Assembly: GCF_001189235.2 (NCBI RefSeq)
Contig: NZ_LFIP02000010.1
Coordinates: 204,599 to 268,598, forward strand
DNA length: 64,000 nt
Direction: 5' to 3'
Source: Bradyrhizobium embrapense
GTDB taxonomy: Bacteria; Pseudomonadota; Alphaproteobacteria; Rhizobiales; Xanthobacteraceae
Numbering within the stretch: the stretch's first letter is position 1; each line of letters opens with the position of its first letter. The position numbers and the translations under genes are program-made. A model generated the notes under the pieces. The model saw nothing but the letters and a program-made list of their open reading frames with translations, made no database searches and was not told the DNA's origin. Shown here piece after piece: positions 1 through 6,233 of this stretch.

Positions 1-327
1 CGGGTCAAGCCCGGCACGACGCAGGCCGAGCTCGATGTCCGTGTCGGCGGACGCTACCGGATCAAGTTCACCGGCGCCAACGGCGAATATCACGAGGTCG
101 GCGGCATCTATCGCGAGGTGGTGCCGAACCAGAAGCTGGTGTTCAGCTGGGCCTGGCATTCGACGCCGGAACGCGAATCCGAGGTGACGGTGTCGATCAA
201 GCCCGACGCCGGCGGCACGTTGCTCACCTTCCATCACGCGCAGTTCGTCGACGAGACCGCGCGCGACAATCACCAGCGCGGCTGGACCGAATTCCTCGGC
301 AATCTCGCGCAGTACGTCGACGCCTGA
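1..327 (+). CDS. SRPBCC / AHSA1-like domain protein, 5' truncated by the window
   Basis: The reading frame is open from base 1 and stops at 325-327, so only the C-terminal 108 residues are present. The visible part has the alternating beta-strand pattern of the START/SRPBCC fold of Aha1-like proteins: a GGRYRIKF strand, GGIYREV, then KLVFSWAW, a long TLLTFHHAQF strand, and the C-terminal helix with GWTEFLGNLAQYV. The W-x-E-F-L-x-N-L helix is the usual end of this family. Small proteins of this kind bind hydrophobic ligands and often sit beside ArsR regulators. The next gene, a DUF899 protein, starts 18 bp downstream in the same direction, so the two are probably cotranscribed. The ligand is unknown. 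Confidence 0.85.
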   Translation, partial: RVKPGTTQAELDVRVGGRYRIKFTGANGEYHEVGGIYREVVPNQKLVFSWAWHSTPERESEVTVSIKPDAGGTLLTFHHAQFVDETARDNHQRGWTEFLGNLAQYVDA

Positions 328-345
328 ACCGCAACGGAGCATCTC

Positions 346-1083
346 ATGCAACAGCACAAGATCGTTTCGCGTGACGAATGGATCGCGGCCCGCAAGGCGC
401 TGATGGCTCGCGAGAAGGAGCTCACCCGGGCTCGCGAAGCGCTGAGCCAAGAGCGCCGTGAGCTGCCGTGGGTGAAGGTCGACAAGCACTACGTGTTCGA
501 CGGTCCGGCCGGCAAGGTGACGCTCGGCGACCTCTTCAAGGGCAGGCCGCAGCTCGTGGTGCAGCACGTGATGTTCGCGCCGGAGTGGGACGCAGCGTGC
601 AAGAGCTGCTCGTTCTGGGTCGACGGCTTCGACCGCATGGCCCCGCATCTGGCAGCGCGCGACACGACGATGGTGGCGATCTCGCTTGCGCCGTCAGCCA
701 AGCTCGAGGCGTTCAAGCAGCGGATGGGCTGGACCTTCGACTGGGTGTCGTCGGGCGCCAATGACTTCAACTACGATTACGGCGTGTCGTTCACGCAAGG
801 CCAGATCGATGCGGGCGACGCGAAATACAATTATGGCACGACCCCGCTCTATGGTCCCGAACTGCCCGGCATCAGCGTGTTCTTCCGCGACGAGAAGGGG
901 AGCGTGTTCCACACTTACTCGACCTTCGCGCGCGGCCTCGACATGATGAATGCGGCCTATCACTATCTCGATCTGACGCCGCTCGGGCGCCACGAGGAGG
1001 GCTTGCCCTATCCGATGGATTGGGTGCGGCTACGTGACCAGTACCAACCGGCGCCGGTTCAGGCATCCTGCTGTCACTCCTGA
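346..1083 (+). CDS. DUF899 family thioredoxin-like protein
   Basis: 245 residues. The pattern matches DUF899 proteins: an N-terminal helix (VSRDEWIAARKALMAREKE), LPWVKVDKHYVFDGP, a thioredoxin-fold core (PQLVVQHVMFAPEWDAAC), then C-K-S-C-S-F-W-V-D-G-F, and a C-terminal TYSTFARGLD segment followed by LGRHEEG and MDWVRLRD. The CKSCSFW motif resembles a CxxC redox site, but a reaction has not been settled for the family. The start at 346 has a GGAG ribosome site about 8 bases upstream. It ends with HS after a CC pair. Expression probably runs from the preceding SRPBCC gene. Confidence 0.9.
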   Translation: MQQHKIVSRDEWIAARKALMAREKELTRAREALSQERRELPWVKVDKHYVFDGPAGKVTLGDLFKGRPQLVVQHVMFAPEWDAACKSCSFWVDGFDRMAPHLAARDTTMVAISLAPSAKLEAFKQRMGWTFDWVSSGANDFNYDYGVSFTQGQIDAGDAKYNYGTTPLYGPELPGISVFFRDEKGSVFHTYSTFARGLDMMNAAYHYLDLTPLGRHEEGLPYPMDWVRLRDQYQPAPVQASCCHS

Positions 1084-1169
1084 TCGTCATTTGCGAGCCA
1101 ACAGGTCGCAGGGGTGCGCGCCTCGTTGGCTCCGCGCAGTGACGGGGAACCGGACAACAGGAAACGCCC

Positions 1170-1528
1170 ATGCCCTACGTCGATGGTTTCGTCGTCGCCG
1201 TGCCGAAGAAGAAGCTCAAGGCCTATGCGAAGCTCTCGAAGATGGCCGGCAAGGTCTGGCGCGAACACGCGCGCTGGATTATCGCGAGTGGGTCGCCGAC
1301 GACGTCAAGCCGGGCAAGCTGACCTCGTTTCCGCAAAGCGTGAAACTGAAGGCCGGCGAAACCGTCGTGTTCGCCTGGATCACCTACAAGTCGCGCGCCC
1401 AGCGCGACAGGATCAACGCCAAGGTGATGGCCGATCCCCGTCTGGCGTCGGCGATGGACCCGAAGACGGCGCCGTTCGACGTCAAGCGGATGATCTATGG
1501 CGGCTTTGCCAGCCTGGTGAAGGTCTGA
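1170..1528 (+). pseudogene. DUF1428 family protein, disrupted by a one-base deletion
   Basis: The ATG at 1170 follows an ACAGGA ribosome site and reads MPYVDGFVVAVPKKKLKAY, the typical DUF1428 N terminus. The frame then fails near 1268-1272 and stops at 1320. In the +2 frame the rest of the family sequence continues without a gap (ALDYREWVADDVKPG, then a SFPQSVKLK segment, to GGFASLVKV, stop 1526-1528). Reading CAC-GGC-GCG-CTG-GAT instead of the CAC-GCG-CGC-TGG-AT present restores one 119-residue frame, so one G appears to be missing from a GC-alternating run. Either it is a recent pseudogene or a base was lost in assembly. Most of the codon pattern is intact, which favours a very recent event or an error. 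Confidence 0.8.
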
Positions 1529-1603
1529 GGCGGCACGCTTTCGCCGCAATCCGTGCAGTAACCGGCCGTTAAACATCACGACCGGCAAGTCGCGCGATGC
1601 CGC

Positions 1604-1631
1604 TTGCGTTTGCTTGGCGATCCCGTATACT
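1604..1631 (+). promoter_or_regulatory. Predicted promoter of the membrane protein / regulator / uppS unit
   Basis: A TTGCGT hexamer at 1604-1609 and a TATACT hexamer at 1626-1631 are separated by 16 bp. This is close to the housekeeping sigma-factor consensus and unusually clear for a GC-rich genome. Transcription would start near 1638, giving a leader of about 19 bases before the ATG at 1657. The -10 box overlaps the inverted repeat at 1629-1645, so a protein bound there would block RNA polymerase. Confidence 0.6.
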
Positions 1632-1645
1632 TTGCAGTACAAAGT
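1629..1645. promoter_or_regulatory. Operator copy 1: inverted repeat ACTTTG-N5-CAAAGT
   Basis: Left arm ACTTTG (1629-1634), spacer CAGTA, right arm CAAAGT (1640-1645). The arms are perfect complements. It overlaps the -10 hexamer of the promoter in front of the membrane-protein gene. The same arms and spacer length recur at 2706-2722, at the start of uppS in the same unit. The winged-helix protein encoded between them is the natural candidate to bind both (inference). Confidence 0.65.
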
Positions 1646-1656
1646 GCGGGCAGAAG

Positions 1657-2274
1657 ATGCGCGACCTCGACAAGGCGTTGGCCGATATTCTCGCGATCCG
1701 CAGCCAGATCGCGGCGGGAACAGCATTCCGCGGCTACGGTCCGGCGACGGTCGCCGCCACCAGCGGCATCGCGCTGATTACGGCGCTGGCGCAATATTTC
1801 TGGCTCGATGATCCGACCCATCAACCGATCGTGTTCCTCGCGGGCTGGGCGGCAGCCGCGCTGCTCTCGGCGGTGCTGATCTGGATCGAGATGCAGGCGC
1901 GCTCGCGGCGGCATCATTCCGGCCTTGCGGACGCGATGGTGCAGCAGGCGATCGAGCAGTTTGTTCCCGCTGTCATCGCCGGCGTGCTGCTCGCGGTCCT
2001 GCAATGGAAATTCGCGCCCGAGACGCTGTGGATGCTGCCCGGTCTGTGGCAGGTGCTGGTCAGCCTCGGCGTGTTCGCCTCGGTCCGCCTGCTGCCGCGC
2101 ACGATCGCGCTCGGCGGCGCCTGGTATTTCCTGTCGGGCTTCACGGTGCTCTTGATCGCAAGCCAGAGCCACGCGCTGTCGCCCTGGACCATGGGTCTGC
2201 CATTCGCGATCGGCCAGTTGCTGCTCGCAGCACTGTTGTATTTCGCTTCCGGAGGCAATGATGTCGAAGACTGA
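1657..2274 (+). CDS. Six-helix integral membrane protein of unknown function
   Basis: 205 residues from the ATG at 1657 (RDLDKALADILAIR...). I see about six hydrophobic segments: roughly residues 27-49, 54-78, 96-115, 121-142, 146-163 and 170-190. The N terminus is a charged amphipathic helix. I recognise no catalytic motif and no characterised family. An upstream in-frame start at 1597 would put the first 20 residues across the promoter and operator, so I reject it. The gene overlaps the downstream winged-helix regulator by 14 bases, and that regulator's ribosome site lies inside it, which indicates translational coupling. Membrane proteins of this type paired with small winged-helix regulators are common in proteobacteria, but their role is unknown to me. 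Confidence 0.75.
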   Translation: MRDLDKALADILAIRSQIAAGTAFRGYGPATVAATSGIALITALAQYFWLDDPTHQPIVFLAGWAAAALLSAVLIWIEMQARSRRHHSGLADAMVQQAIEQFVPAVIAGVLLAVLQWKFAPETLWMLPGLWQVLVSLGVFASVRLLPRTIALGGAWYFLSGFTVLLIASQSHALSPWTMGLPFAIGQLLLAALLYFASGGNDVED

Positions 2275-2683
2275 CGTGACCACCGCGCCATTCGCCTATG
2301 ATGGCCTCGACCGTGTCATCCACGAGAAGGCGCGGCTCGGCCTGTTGACCTCGCTAATGGCGCATCCGAAGGGGCTCGCCTTCGCCGATCTCAAGCAGCT
2401 CTGCGGCCTGACCGACGGCAATCTCAGCCGGCATCTGCAGGTGCTGCAGGAGGCCGGCCTCGTCGACGTCAACAAGGGCTATGAAGGCAATCGCCCGCAC
2501 ACCACCTGTCGTCTGACCAAGAGCGGCCGCCGCCGCTTCCTCGACTATCTCGCCGTGCTCGAGCAACTGGTGCGCGACGCGGCCAAGGCCGCCGGCACGG
2601 CTGAAAGGGCCGGCGGCAAGACTGAAAAGCCCGCCGGCAAGCACGAAGGCGCGCCCGGGCGGCTCGGCGTTCAGACGATTTGA
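2261..2683 (+). CDS. Winged-helix transcriptional regulator (MarR/ArsR-like, HTH_34 type)
   Basis: 140 residues. The core (about residues 10-95) is a winged helix: RVIHEKARLGLLTSLMAHP, then FADLKQLCGLTDGNLSRHLQ as helix-turn-helix, VLQEAGLVDVNKGYEG as helix 3 and wing, and TTCRLTKSGRRRFLDYLAVL as the C-terminal helix. The EKARLGLL-(x)n-LTDGNLSRHL pattern is that of the single-domain family related to PF13601. There is no visible effector or metal site. The tail after residue 105 is rich in Ala, Gly, Lys and Glu and probably disordered. GGAGG at 2251-2255 favours the second of two adjacent ATG codons. It lies between the membrane-protein gene and uppS, and very likely binds the two ACTTTG-N5-CAAAGT sites flanking it (inference). 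Confidence 0.85.
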   Translation: MSKTDVTTAPFAYDGLDRVIHEKARLGLLTSLMAHPKGLAFADLKQLCGLTDGNLSRHLQVLQEAGLVDVNKGYEGNRPHTTCRLTKSGRRRFLDYLAVLEQLVRDAAKAAGTAERAGGKTEKPAGKHEGAPGRLGVQTI

Positions 2684-2705
2684 TTATTCCATTTTTTACC
2701 TGGAG

Positions 2706-2722
2706 ACTTTGTGATGCAAAGT
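2706..2722. promoter_or_regulatory. Operator copy 2: ACTTTG-N5-CAAAGT over the uppS start codon
   Basis: Left arm ACTTTG (2706-2711), spacer TGATG, right arm CAAAGT (2717-2722). The arms are identical to those at 1629-1645. The uppS ATG (2714-2716) is inside the spacer. A weak TTGATT (2680-2685) lies 17 bp upstream of GAGACT (2703-2708), and the repeat starts 3 bases into this possible -10 box, the same geometry as copy 1. If that promoter is real the transcript would start almost at the ATG. As RNA, the repeat could also fold into a 6-bp hairpin with AUG in its loop. Confidence 0.6.
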
Positions 2723-3454
2723 AATGTTGCCCTCAAGCCGGAAGCCGTCGCGAGGCTCCATGTTGGCATCATCATGGACGGCAACGGCCGCTGGGCGACG
2801 CGGCGCGGCCTGTCGCGCCTGCGCGGACATGAGGCGGGCGTCGAAGCGATCCGCCGCATCGTCGAGGCCGCGCCTGACCAGGGCGTCGGCACGCTGACGC
2901 TCTACGCGTTCTCGAGCGACAATTGGCGCCGTCCGAAGGCTGAAGTCACGGCGCTGATGGGCCTGCTGCGGTTCTATCTCGCCAACGAGATCGCAGCCTT
3001 GGTGCGCAACGGCGTCCGTCTCACCGTGATCGGCCGCCGTGACCGGCTGCCCGACGGCATCGCCGCCGCGATCACGCGCGCCGAGGCCGAGACCGCCGAC
3101 GGCACCACGCTGCATCTGCGCATCGCGATCGACTATTCGGCGCGCGACGCGATCCTAAGCGCGGCCGCGCGCGCCGCCGGCGCAGGCCAGCTGAGCCGCG
3201 AGGCTTTTGCGGATCTCATCACCGGCGAGGCCGGCCTGCGTGACGTCGACCTGATCATCCGCACCTCGGGCGAGAAGCGGCTGTCGGACTTCCTGCTCTG
3301 GGAAGGCGCCTATGCCGAGCTGCATTTCACCGAGCGGATGTGGCCCGAATTCGAGGCCGACGATCTCGCCGACGCGCTCGCCTCGTTCCATCGTCGCGAA
3401 CGCCGCTTCGGCGGGCTGACCGCGATCGCGCCGGCGGAGGTACCGAATCTCTAG
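2714..3454 (+). CDS. uppS: Cis-prenyltransferase (undecaprenyl diphosphate synthase family)
   Basis: 246 residues, the normal length for UppS. Family signatures are clear: HVGIIMDGNGRWA near residue 16, with the Mg-binding Asp; RGHEAGVEAIRRIV; LTLYAFSSDNWRRP; LTVIGRRDRLP; DVDLIIRTSGEKRLSDFLLWE; and AELHFTERMWPEF. These proteins add isopentenyl diphosphate to farnesyl diphosphate to make the C55 lipid carrier of the cell wall. The essential copy in alphaproteobacteria normally sits with frr, cdsA and dxr. Here the neighbours are a regulator and a membrane protein, so this is probably a second, regulated paralogue. One residue departs from many homologues: SGEKRLSDF where TSGExRLSNF is usual. 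GTG at 2711 is an alternative start. Confidence 0.9.
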   Translation: MQSNVALKPEAVARLHVGIIMDGNGRWATRRGLSRLRGHEAGVEAIRRIVEAAPDQGVGTLTLYAFSSDNWRRPKAEVTALMGLLRFYLANEIAALVRNGVRLTVIGRRDRLPDGIAAAITRAEAETADGTTLHLRIAIDYSARDAILSAAARAAGAGQLSREAFADLITGEAGLRDVDLIIRTSGEKRLSDFLLWEGAYAELHFTERMWPEFEADDLADALASFHRRERRFGGLTAIAPAEVPNL

Positions 3455-3562
3455 CGCACAGTCGCGCTGTCAGTAGTTCCAAAGCCCGGCCGGGGGGTTG
3501 GGCTCTCTCTACGCAGATGCGGGGACGAACGATCACGCCAACCAAAGCGGGAGCGATCATCC

Positions 3563-5089
3563 ATGCGCATTCTTCTCATCAACGTGCCGCATCCGGCGAT
3601 CGGCAGCCGGATCCCCGACGACCATTTACCGCCGCTCGGCCTGCTGTCGATCGGCGGTCCCCTGATCGACGACGGACATGAAGTCCGGCTTCTCGATGCC
3701 GAGTTCGGGCCGATGCCGCTTGCGGCGATCCTGGTGGAGGCATCGCGGTTTTCGCCGGATGCGGTGCTGTTCGGCCATTCCGGCTCGACCTCGGGCCATC
3801 CGGTCATCACGCAAGTGGCGCAGGCGATCGTCAGGGCGGTGCCCGGGGCGCTGATCGTCTATGGCGGCGTGTTCCCGACCTACCACTGGCGCGAGATCCT
3901 GCGCGAGGAGCCTTACGTCACCGCGATCGTGCGCGGCGAGGGCGAGGAGACCGCGCGCCGCCTGATGCGGGCGCTGGAGTATGGCGGCGATCTCGGCTGC
4001 ATCGACGGCATCGCATTCCGCGACGATGATGGGCCGCGCGCCACGCGGCCCGCGCCCGTCATACGCGATCTCGATGCCTATCGCGTCGGCTGGGAGCTGA
4101 TCGATCACGCGCGCTACAGCTACTGGGGAGGGCTGCGCGCCGTCGTGGTGCAGTTCTCGCGCGGCTGTCCGCATCTCTGCAATTATTGCGGCCAGCGCGG
4201 TTTCTGGACGCGATGGCGGCACCGCGATCCCGTTCGCTTCGCCGCGGAATTGGCGCGGCTCCATCGCGAGCACGGCGTCAAGGTGATCAACTTCGCCGAC
4301 GAGAACCCGACTGTCTCGAAGAAAGCCTGGCGGACCTTCCTCGAGGCCCTGATCGCGGAGAATGTCGATTTGATCCTGGTCGGCTCGACCCGTGCCGACG
4401 ACATCGTCCGCGATGCCGACATCCTGCATCTCTACAAGAAAGCGGGCTGGCAGCGTTTCCTGCTCGGCATGGAGAACACCGACGAGAAGACGCTGGAGCT
4501 GATCCGCAAGGGCGCCACCACCACGATCGATCGCGAGGCCATTCGCCTGATGCGCCGGCACGGCATCCTGTCGATGGCGACCTGGGTGGTCGGCTTCGAG
4601 GAGGAGACCGATCGCGATCACTGGCGCGGCCTGCGGCAGCTGCTGTCCTACGATCCCGATCAGATCCAGATGCTCTACGTCACGCCGCATCGCTGGACCC
4701 CGTATTTCCGTCTCGCGGCAGAGCGGCGCGTCATCCAGACCGATCGCCGGCTCTGGGACTACAAGCATCAGGTGCTCGCGACCCGGCACATGCCGCCGTG
4801 GCGGGTACTGCTCTGGTTCAAGTTCACCGAGATGGTGCTGCAATGCCGCCCGAAGGCCTTGCTCCGCGTGCTGCTGCACCGCGACGCCGGGCTTCGCCAC
4901 GCGATGCGCTGGTACACGCAGATGGGTCGCCGGGTCTGGCCGCACGAGATTCTCGGCTTCCTGCGCGCTCGCAGGTTGAGGCACGGGCCGACGGTGCGGG
5001 AGTTTTGGGGCGCGCCGCAAGATACGGAAGAGGAATCGATGTCGTCGCAGCGGCCTGAGCGCCGCGTCGGCACATCGCGCGCGGCGTAA
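3563..5089 (+). CDS. B12-binding radical SAM protein, BchE-like
   Basis: 508 residues. The N-terminal ~150 residues form a cobalamin-binding Rossmann domain (MRILLINVPHP, LPPLGLLSIGGPL, DAVLFGHSGST, GALIVYGGVFPTYHWREIL, IVRGEGEETARRL). The radical SAM core begins near residue 190 with QFSRGCPHLCNYCGQRGFW, which holds the CxxxCxxC cluster site, and continues with NFADENPTVSKK, LLGMENTDEKTLELIRKG and TWVVGFEEETD. The order and motifs, including ADENPT and a terminal FWGAP segment, resemble the anaerobic Mg-protoporphyrin monomethyl ester cyclase BchE. No other bacteriochlorophyll gene is present here, so the substrate is open. The tail after residue 485 is charged and Arg-rich. It stands alone: uppS ends 108 bp before it. 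Confidence 0.8.
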   Translation: MRILLINVPHPAIGSRIPDDHLPPLGLLSIGGPLIDDGHEVRLLDAEFGPMPLAAILVEASRFSPDAVLFGHSGSTSGHPVITQVAQAIVRAVPGALIVYGGVFPTYHWREILREEPYVTAIVRGEGEETARRLMRALEYGGDLGCIDGIAFRDDDGPRATRPAPVIRDLDAYRVGWELIDHARYSYWGGLRAVVVQFSRGCPHLCNYCGQRGFWTRWRHRDPVRFAAELARLHREHGVKVINFADENPTVSKKAWRTFLEALIAENVDLILVGSTRADDIVRDADILHLYKKAGWQRFLLGMENTDEKTLELIRKGATTTIDREAIRLMRRHGILSMATWVVGFEEETDRDHWRGLRQLLSYDPDQIQMLYVTPHRWTPYFRLAAERRVIQTDRRLWDYKHQVLATRHMPPWRVLLWFKFTEMVLQCRPKALLRVLLHRDAGLRHAMRWYTQMGRRVWPHEILGFLRARRLRHGPTVREFWGAPQDTEEESMSSQRPERRVGTSRAA

Positions 5090-5213
5090 ATCGATACCGT
5101 CATGCGGTCTTCTGGATAACTGGCGCTGATGACTGGACGCTGGAGTCATCAGCGCGATAATTTCCAGATCGGCTGCGCAGAACAAAAAGAACCGTGGCGG
5201 TCGAGGCTTTCAG

Positions 5214-5624
5214 TTGAGCATACAGGTTGCGATTCTAAAAATATTGGCCAGTCACGTCAGCGGCAGAGCTACGCTCGATTCACTCAAGCACGACCTCGCC
5301 ATTCTCTCCTCGAGCGGCGACGACTGGCATGCGCGGATCAAGCGCCTGGCGTCACGGGTTCCCGAACTCGATATCTTTAGCAATCGCTACGTGCTGCGTG
5401 ACGTCGAAGGCTGGGAGATCACAGCGGCCGGTCGTGAGTTCCTGCGCGCGCTGGAGGCCGTCACGCAAGACAATCTGCCGCCTGTGCCATTGGCCGAGTC
5501 CCAGATCCGCGAAGAGGGCAAGCTGATCGTGGTCGGTCACCGCTTCAGGAACAAGGCGCGGCCGCAGCGTGACCCGGAGCCGAGCGCATCGGTGCGCCGC
5601 CGGCCGTTCCGCGAGCCGCGTTGA
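5214..5624 (+). CDS. Hypothetical protein with winged-helix-like N terminus
   Basis: 136 residues from a TTG at 5214, preceded by a GAGG about 10 bases upstream. The first ~90 residues (QVAILKILASHVSGRATLDS, KHDLAILSSSGDDWHARI, LASRVPELDIFSNRYVLRD, GWEITAAGREFLRALEAV) look like a small helical domain ending in the GWxITxxGRxFL pattern seen at the end of winged-helix modules such as Mrr-N or DUF-type regulators. The C-terminal 30 residues are basic and proline-rich. I do not recognise a characterised family. It stands alone between the radical SAM gene and two small genes. A DNA-binding role is a guess from fold pattern only. Confidence 0.6.
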   Translation: MSIQVAILKILASHVSGRATLDSLKHDLAILSSSGDDWHARIKRLASRVPELDIFSNRYVLRDVEGWEITAAGREFLRALEAVTQDNLPPVPLAESQIREEGKLIVVGHRFRNKARPQRDPEPSASVRRRPFREPR

Positions 5625-5678
5625 ACCTCATGGCCTCGCGCGCGACCTAACTTCGGGACGTGGCTCTGGAGGTCGCAA

Positions 5679-5834
5679 ATGACTGCTTTGGCTCAATCGA
5701 TCGCACGCGTGTTTCCGGCCAATTCGCTTCGGAGCAATATCGCCCGGCATGTCCTGCTGTTCGGCTTTGCGATCCTGTTCGTCGCGGTGCTCAGGGCGAG
5801 CTATGGCCTCGATCTGAGCGCGGGCTTCTTCTGA
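5679..5834 (+). CDS. Small single-span membrane protein (51 residues)
   Basis: The ATG at 5679 has a strong CTGGAGG ribosome site 6-12 bases upstream, and the frame is open to the TGA at 5832-5834. The protein has a short amphipathic start (TALAQSIARVFPANSLRSN), one hydrophobic helix (HVLLFGFAILFVAVLRA, about residues 25-41) and a short tail ending GFF. Codon third positions are GC-rich as in neighbouring genes. No family is recognised. The ribosome site and membrane span make it a credible small gene. Confidence 0.6.
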   Translation: MTALAQSIARVFPANSLRSNIARHVLLFGFAILFVAVLRASYGLDLSAGFF

Positions 5835-5922
5835 TTTTTCCGGCGGCACGTCATATTGGGTTAACCGGACCGGGATAGCAAAGCGCAGCCTTCCTTGCAT
5901 CTCGAACCGGGGCCGATCTTCC

Positions 5923-6072
5923 ATGGACAAGCCGATGCGCTGCCAGTGCGGCAGGACGCGCACCATTGTGCTCGACAGGCATTTCCGCACCGCGCTGCTT
6001 TGCCCCAAATGCGATGCGACCGAACTGGCCCGGCCGGCCAAGCCGGAGGAAGAGGCCTTGACGGCAAGCTGA
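5923..6072 (+). CDS. Small zinc-ribbon-like protein (49 residues)
   Basis: ATG at 5923, TGA at 6070-6072. The sequence places C-Q-C-G near residue 7 and L-C-P-K-C-D near residue 33. This spacing of two Cys pairs around 24 residues is that of a minimal zinc ribbon. The stretch between them (RTRTIVLDRHFRTALL) would form the beta hairpin. The tail is acidic. The ribosome site is weak (GGGGCC), so the start is not certain. A dispersed palindromic repeat follows 22 bases after the stop. Confidence 0.5.
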   Translation: MDKPMRCQCGRTRTIVLDRHFRTALLCPKCDATELARPAKPEEEALTAS

Positions 6073-6093
6073 AGCGCGGCGGGGTTAAACCCT

Positions 6094-6162
6094 CATCGCG
6101 CTCCAGCTCGTTGTCCAAGCATGATCTTTCCGGAAAACCGCTTCGCACTCTTCCGGATCATG
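6094..6162. repeat. Dispersed palindromic intergenic repeat, copy A (69 bp)
   Basis: A 69-bp segment closely matching 37303-37371, with the same length and end points. It begins CATCGCGCT and ends GGATCATG. Its second half is an inverted repeat: CATGATC/TTTCCGGAA pairs with TTCCGGATCATG around a loop containing CCGCTTCGCA. A fragment of the same end also occurs at 56637-56655. It lies between two plus-strand genes and may act as a transcript-end hairpin or be a non-autonomous mobile repeat of REP type. Confidence 0.75.
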
Positions 6163-6233
6163 TCCGAGCGCGGTCGTTTTCGGCGCCAAAACACGCTAGG
6201 TTCCGCTGACGAAACGGTCCAAAGCGAAACCCG

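Noticed and set aside
1034..1528. A single long frame covering the DUF1428 region
   Set aside because: Its first ~75 residues come from out-of-family sequence across the end of the DUF899 gene; the family N terminus is in another frame, so the gene is frameshifted.
3563..5089. Calling the radical SAM gene bchE
   Set aside because: The resemblance is good, but without other bacteriochlorophyll genes in view the name would overstate the evidence.
3626..5185. A 519-residue frame opposite the radical SAM gene
   Set aside because: High GC opens antisense frames. The plus frame has clear B12 and radical SAM motifs; the antisense one has none.
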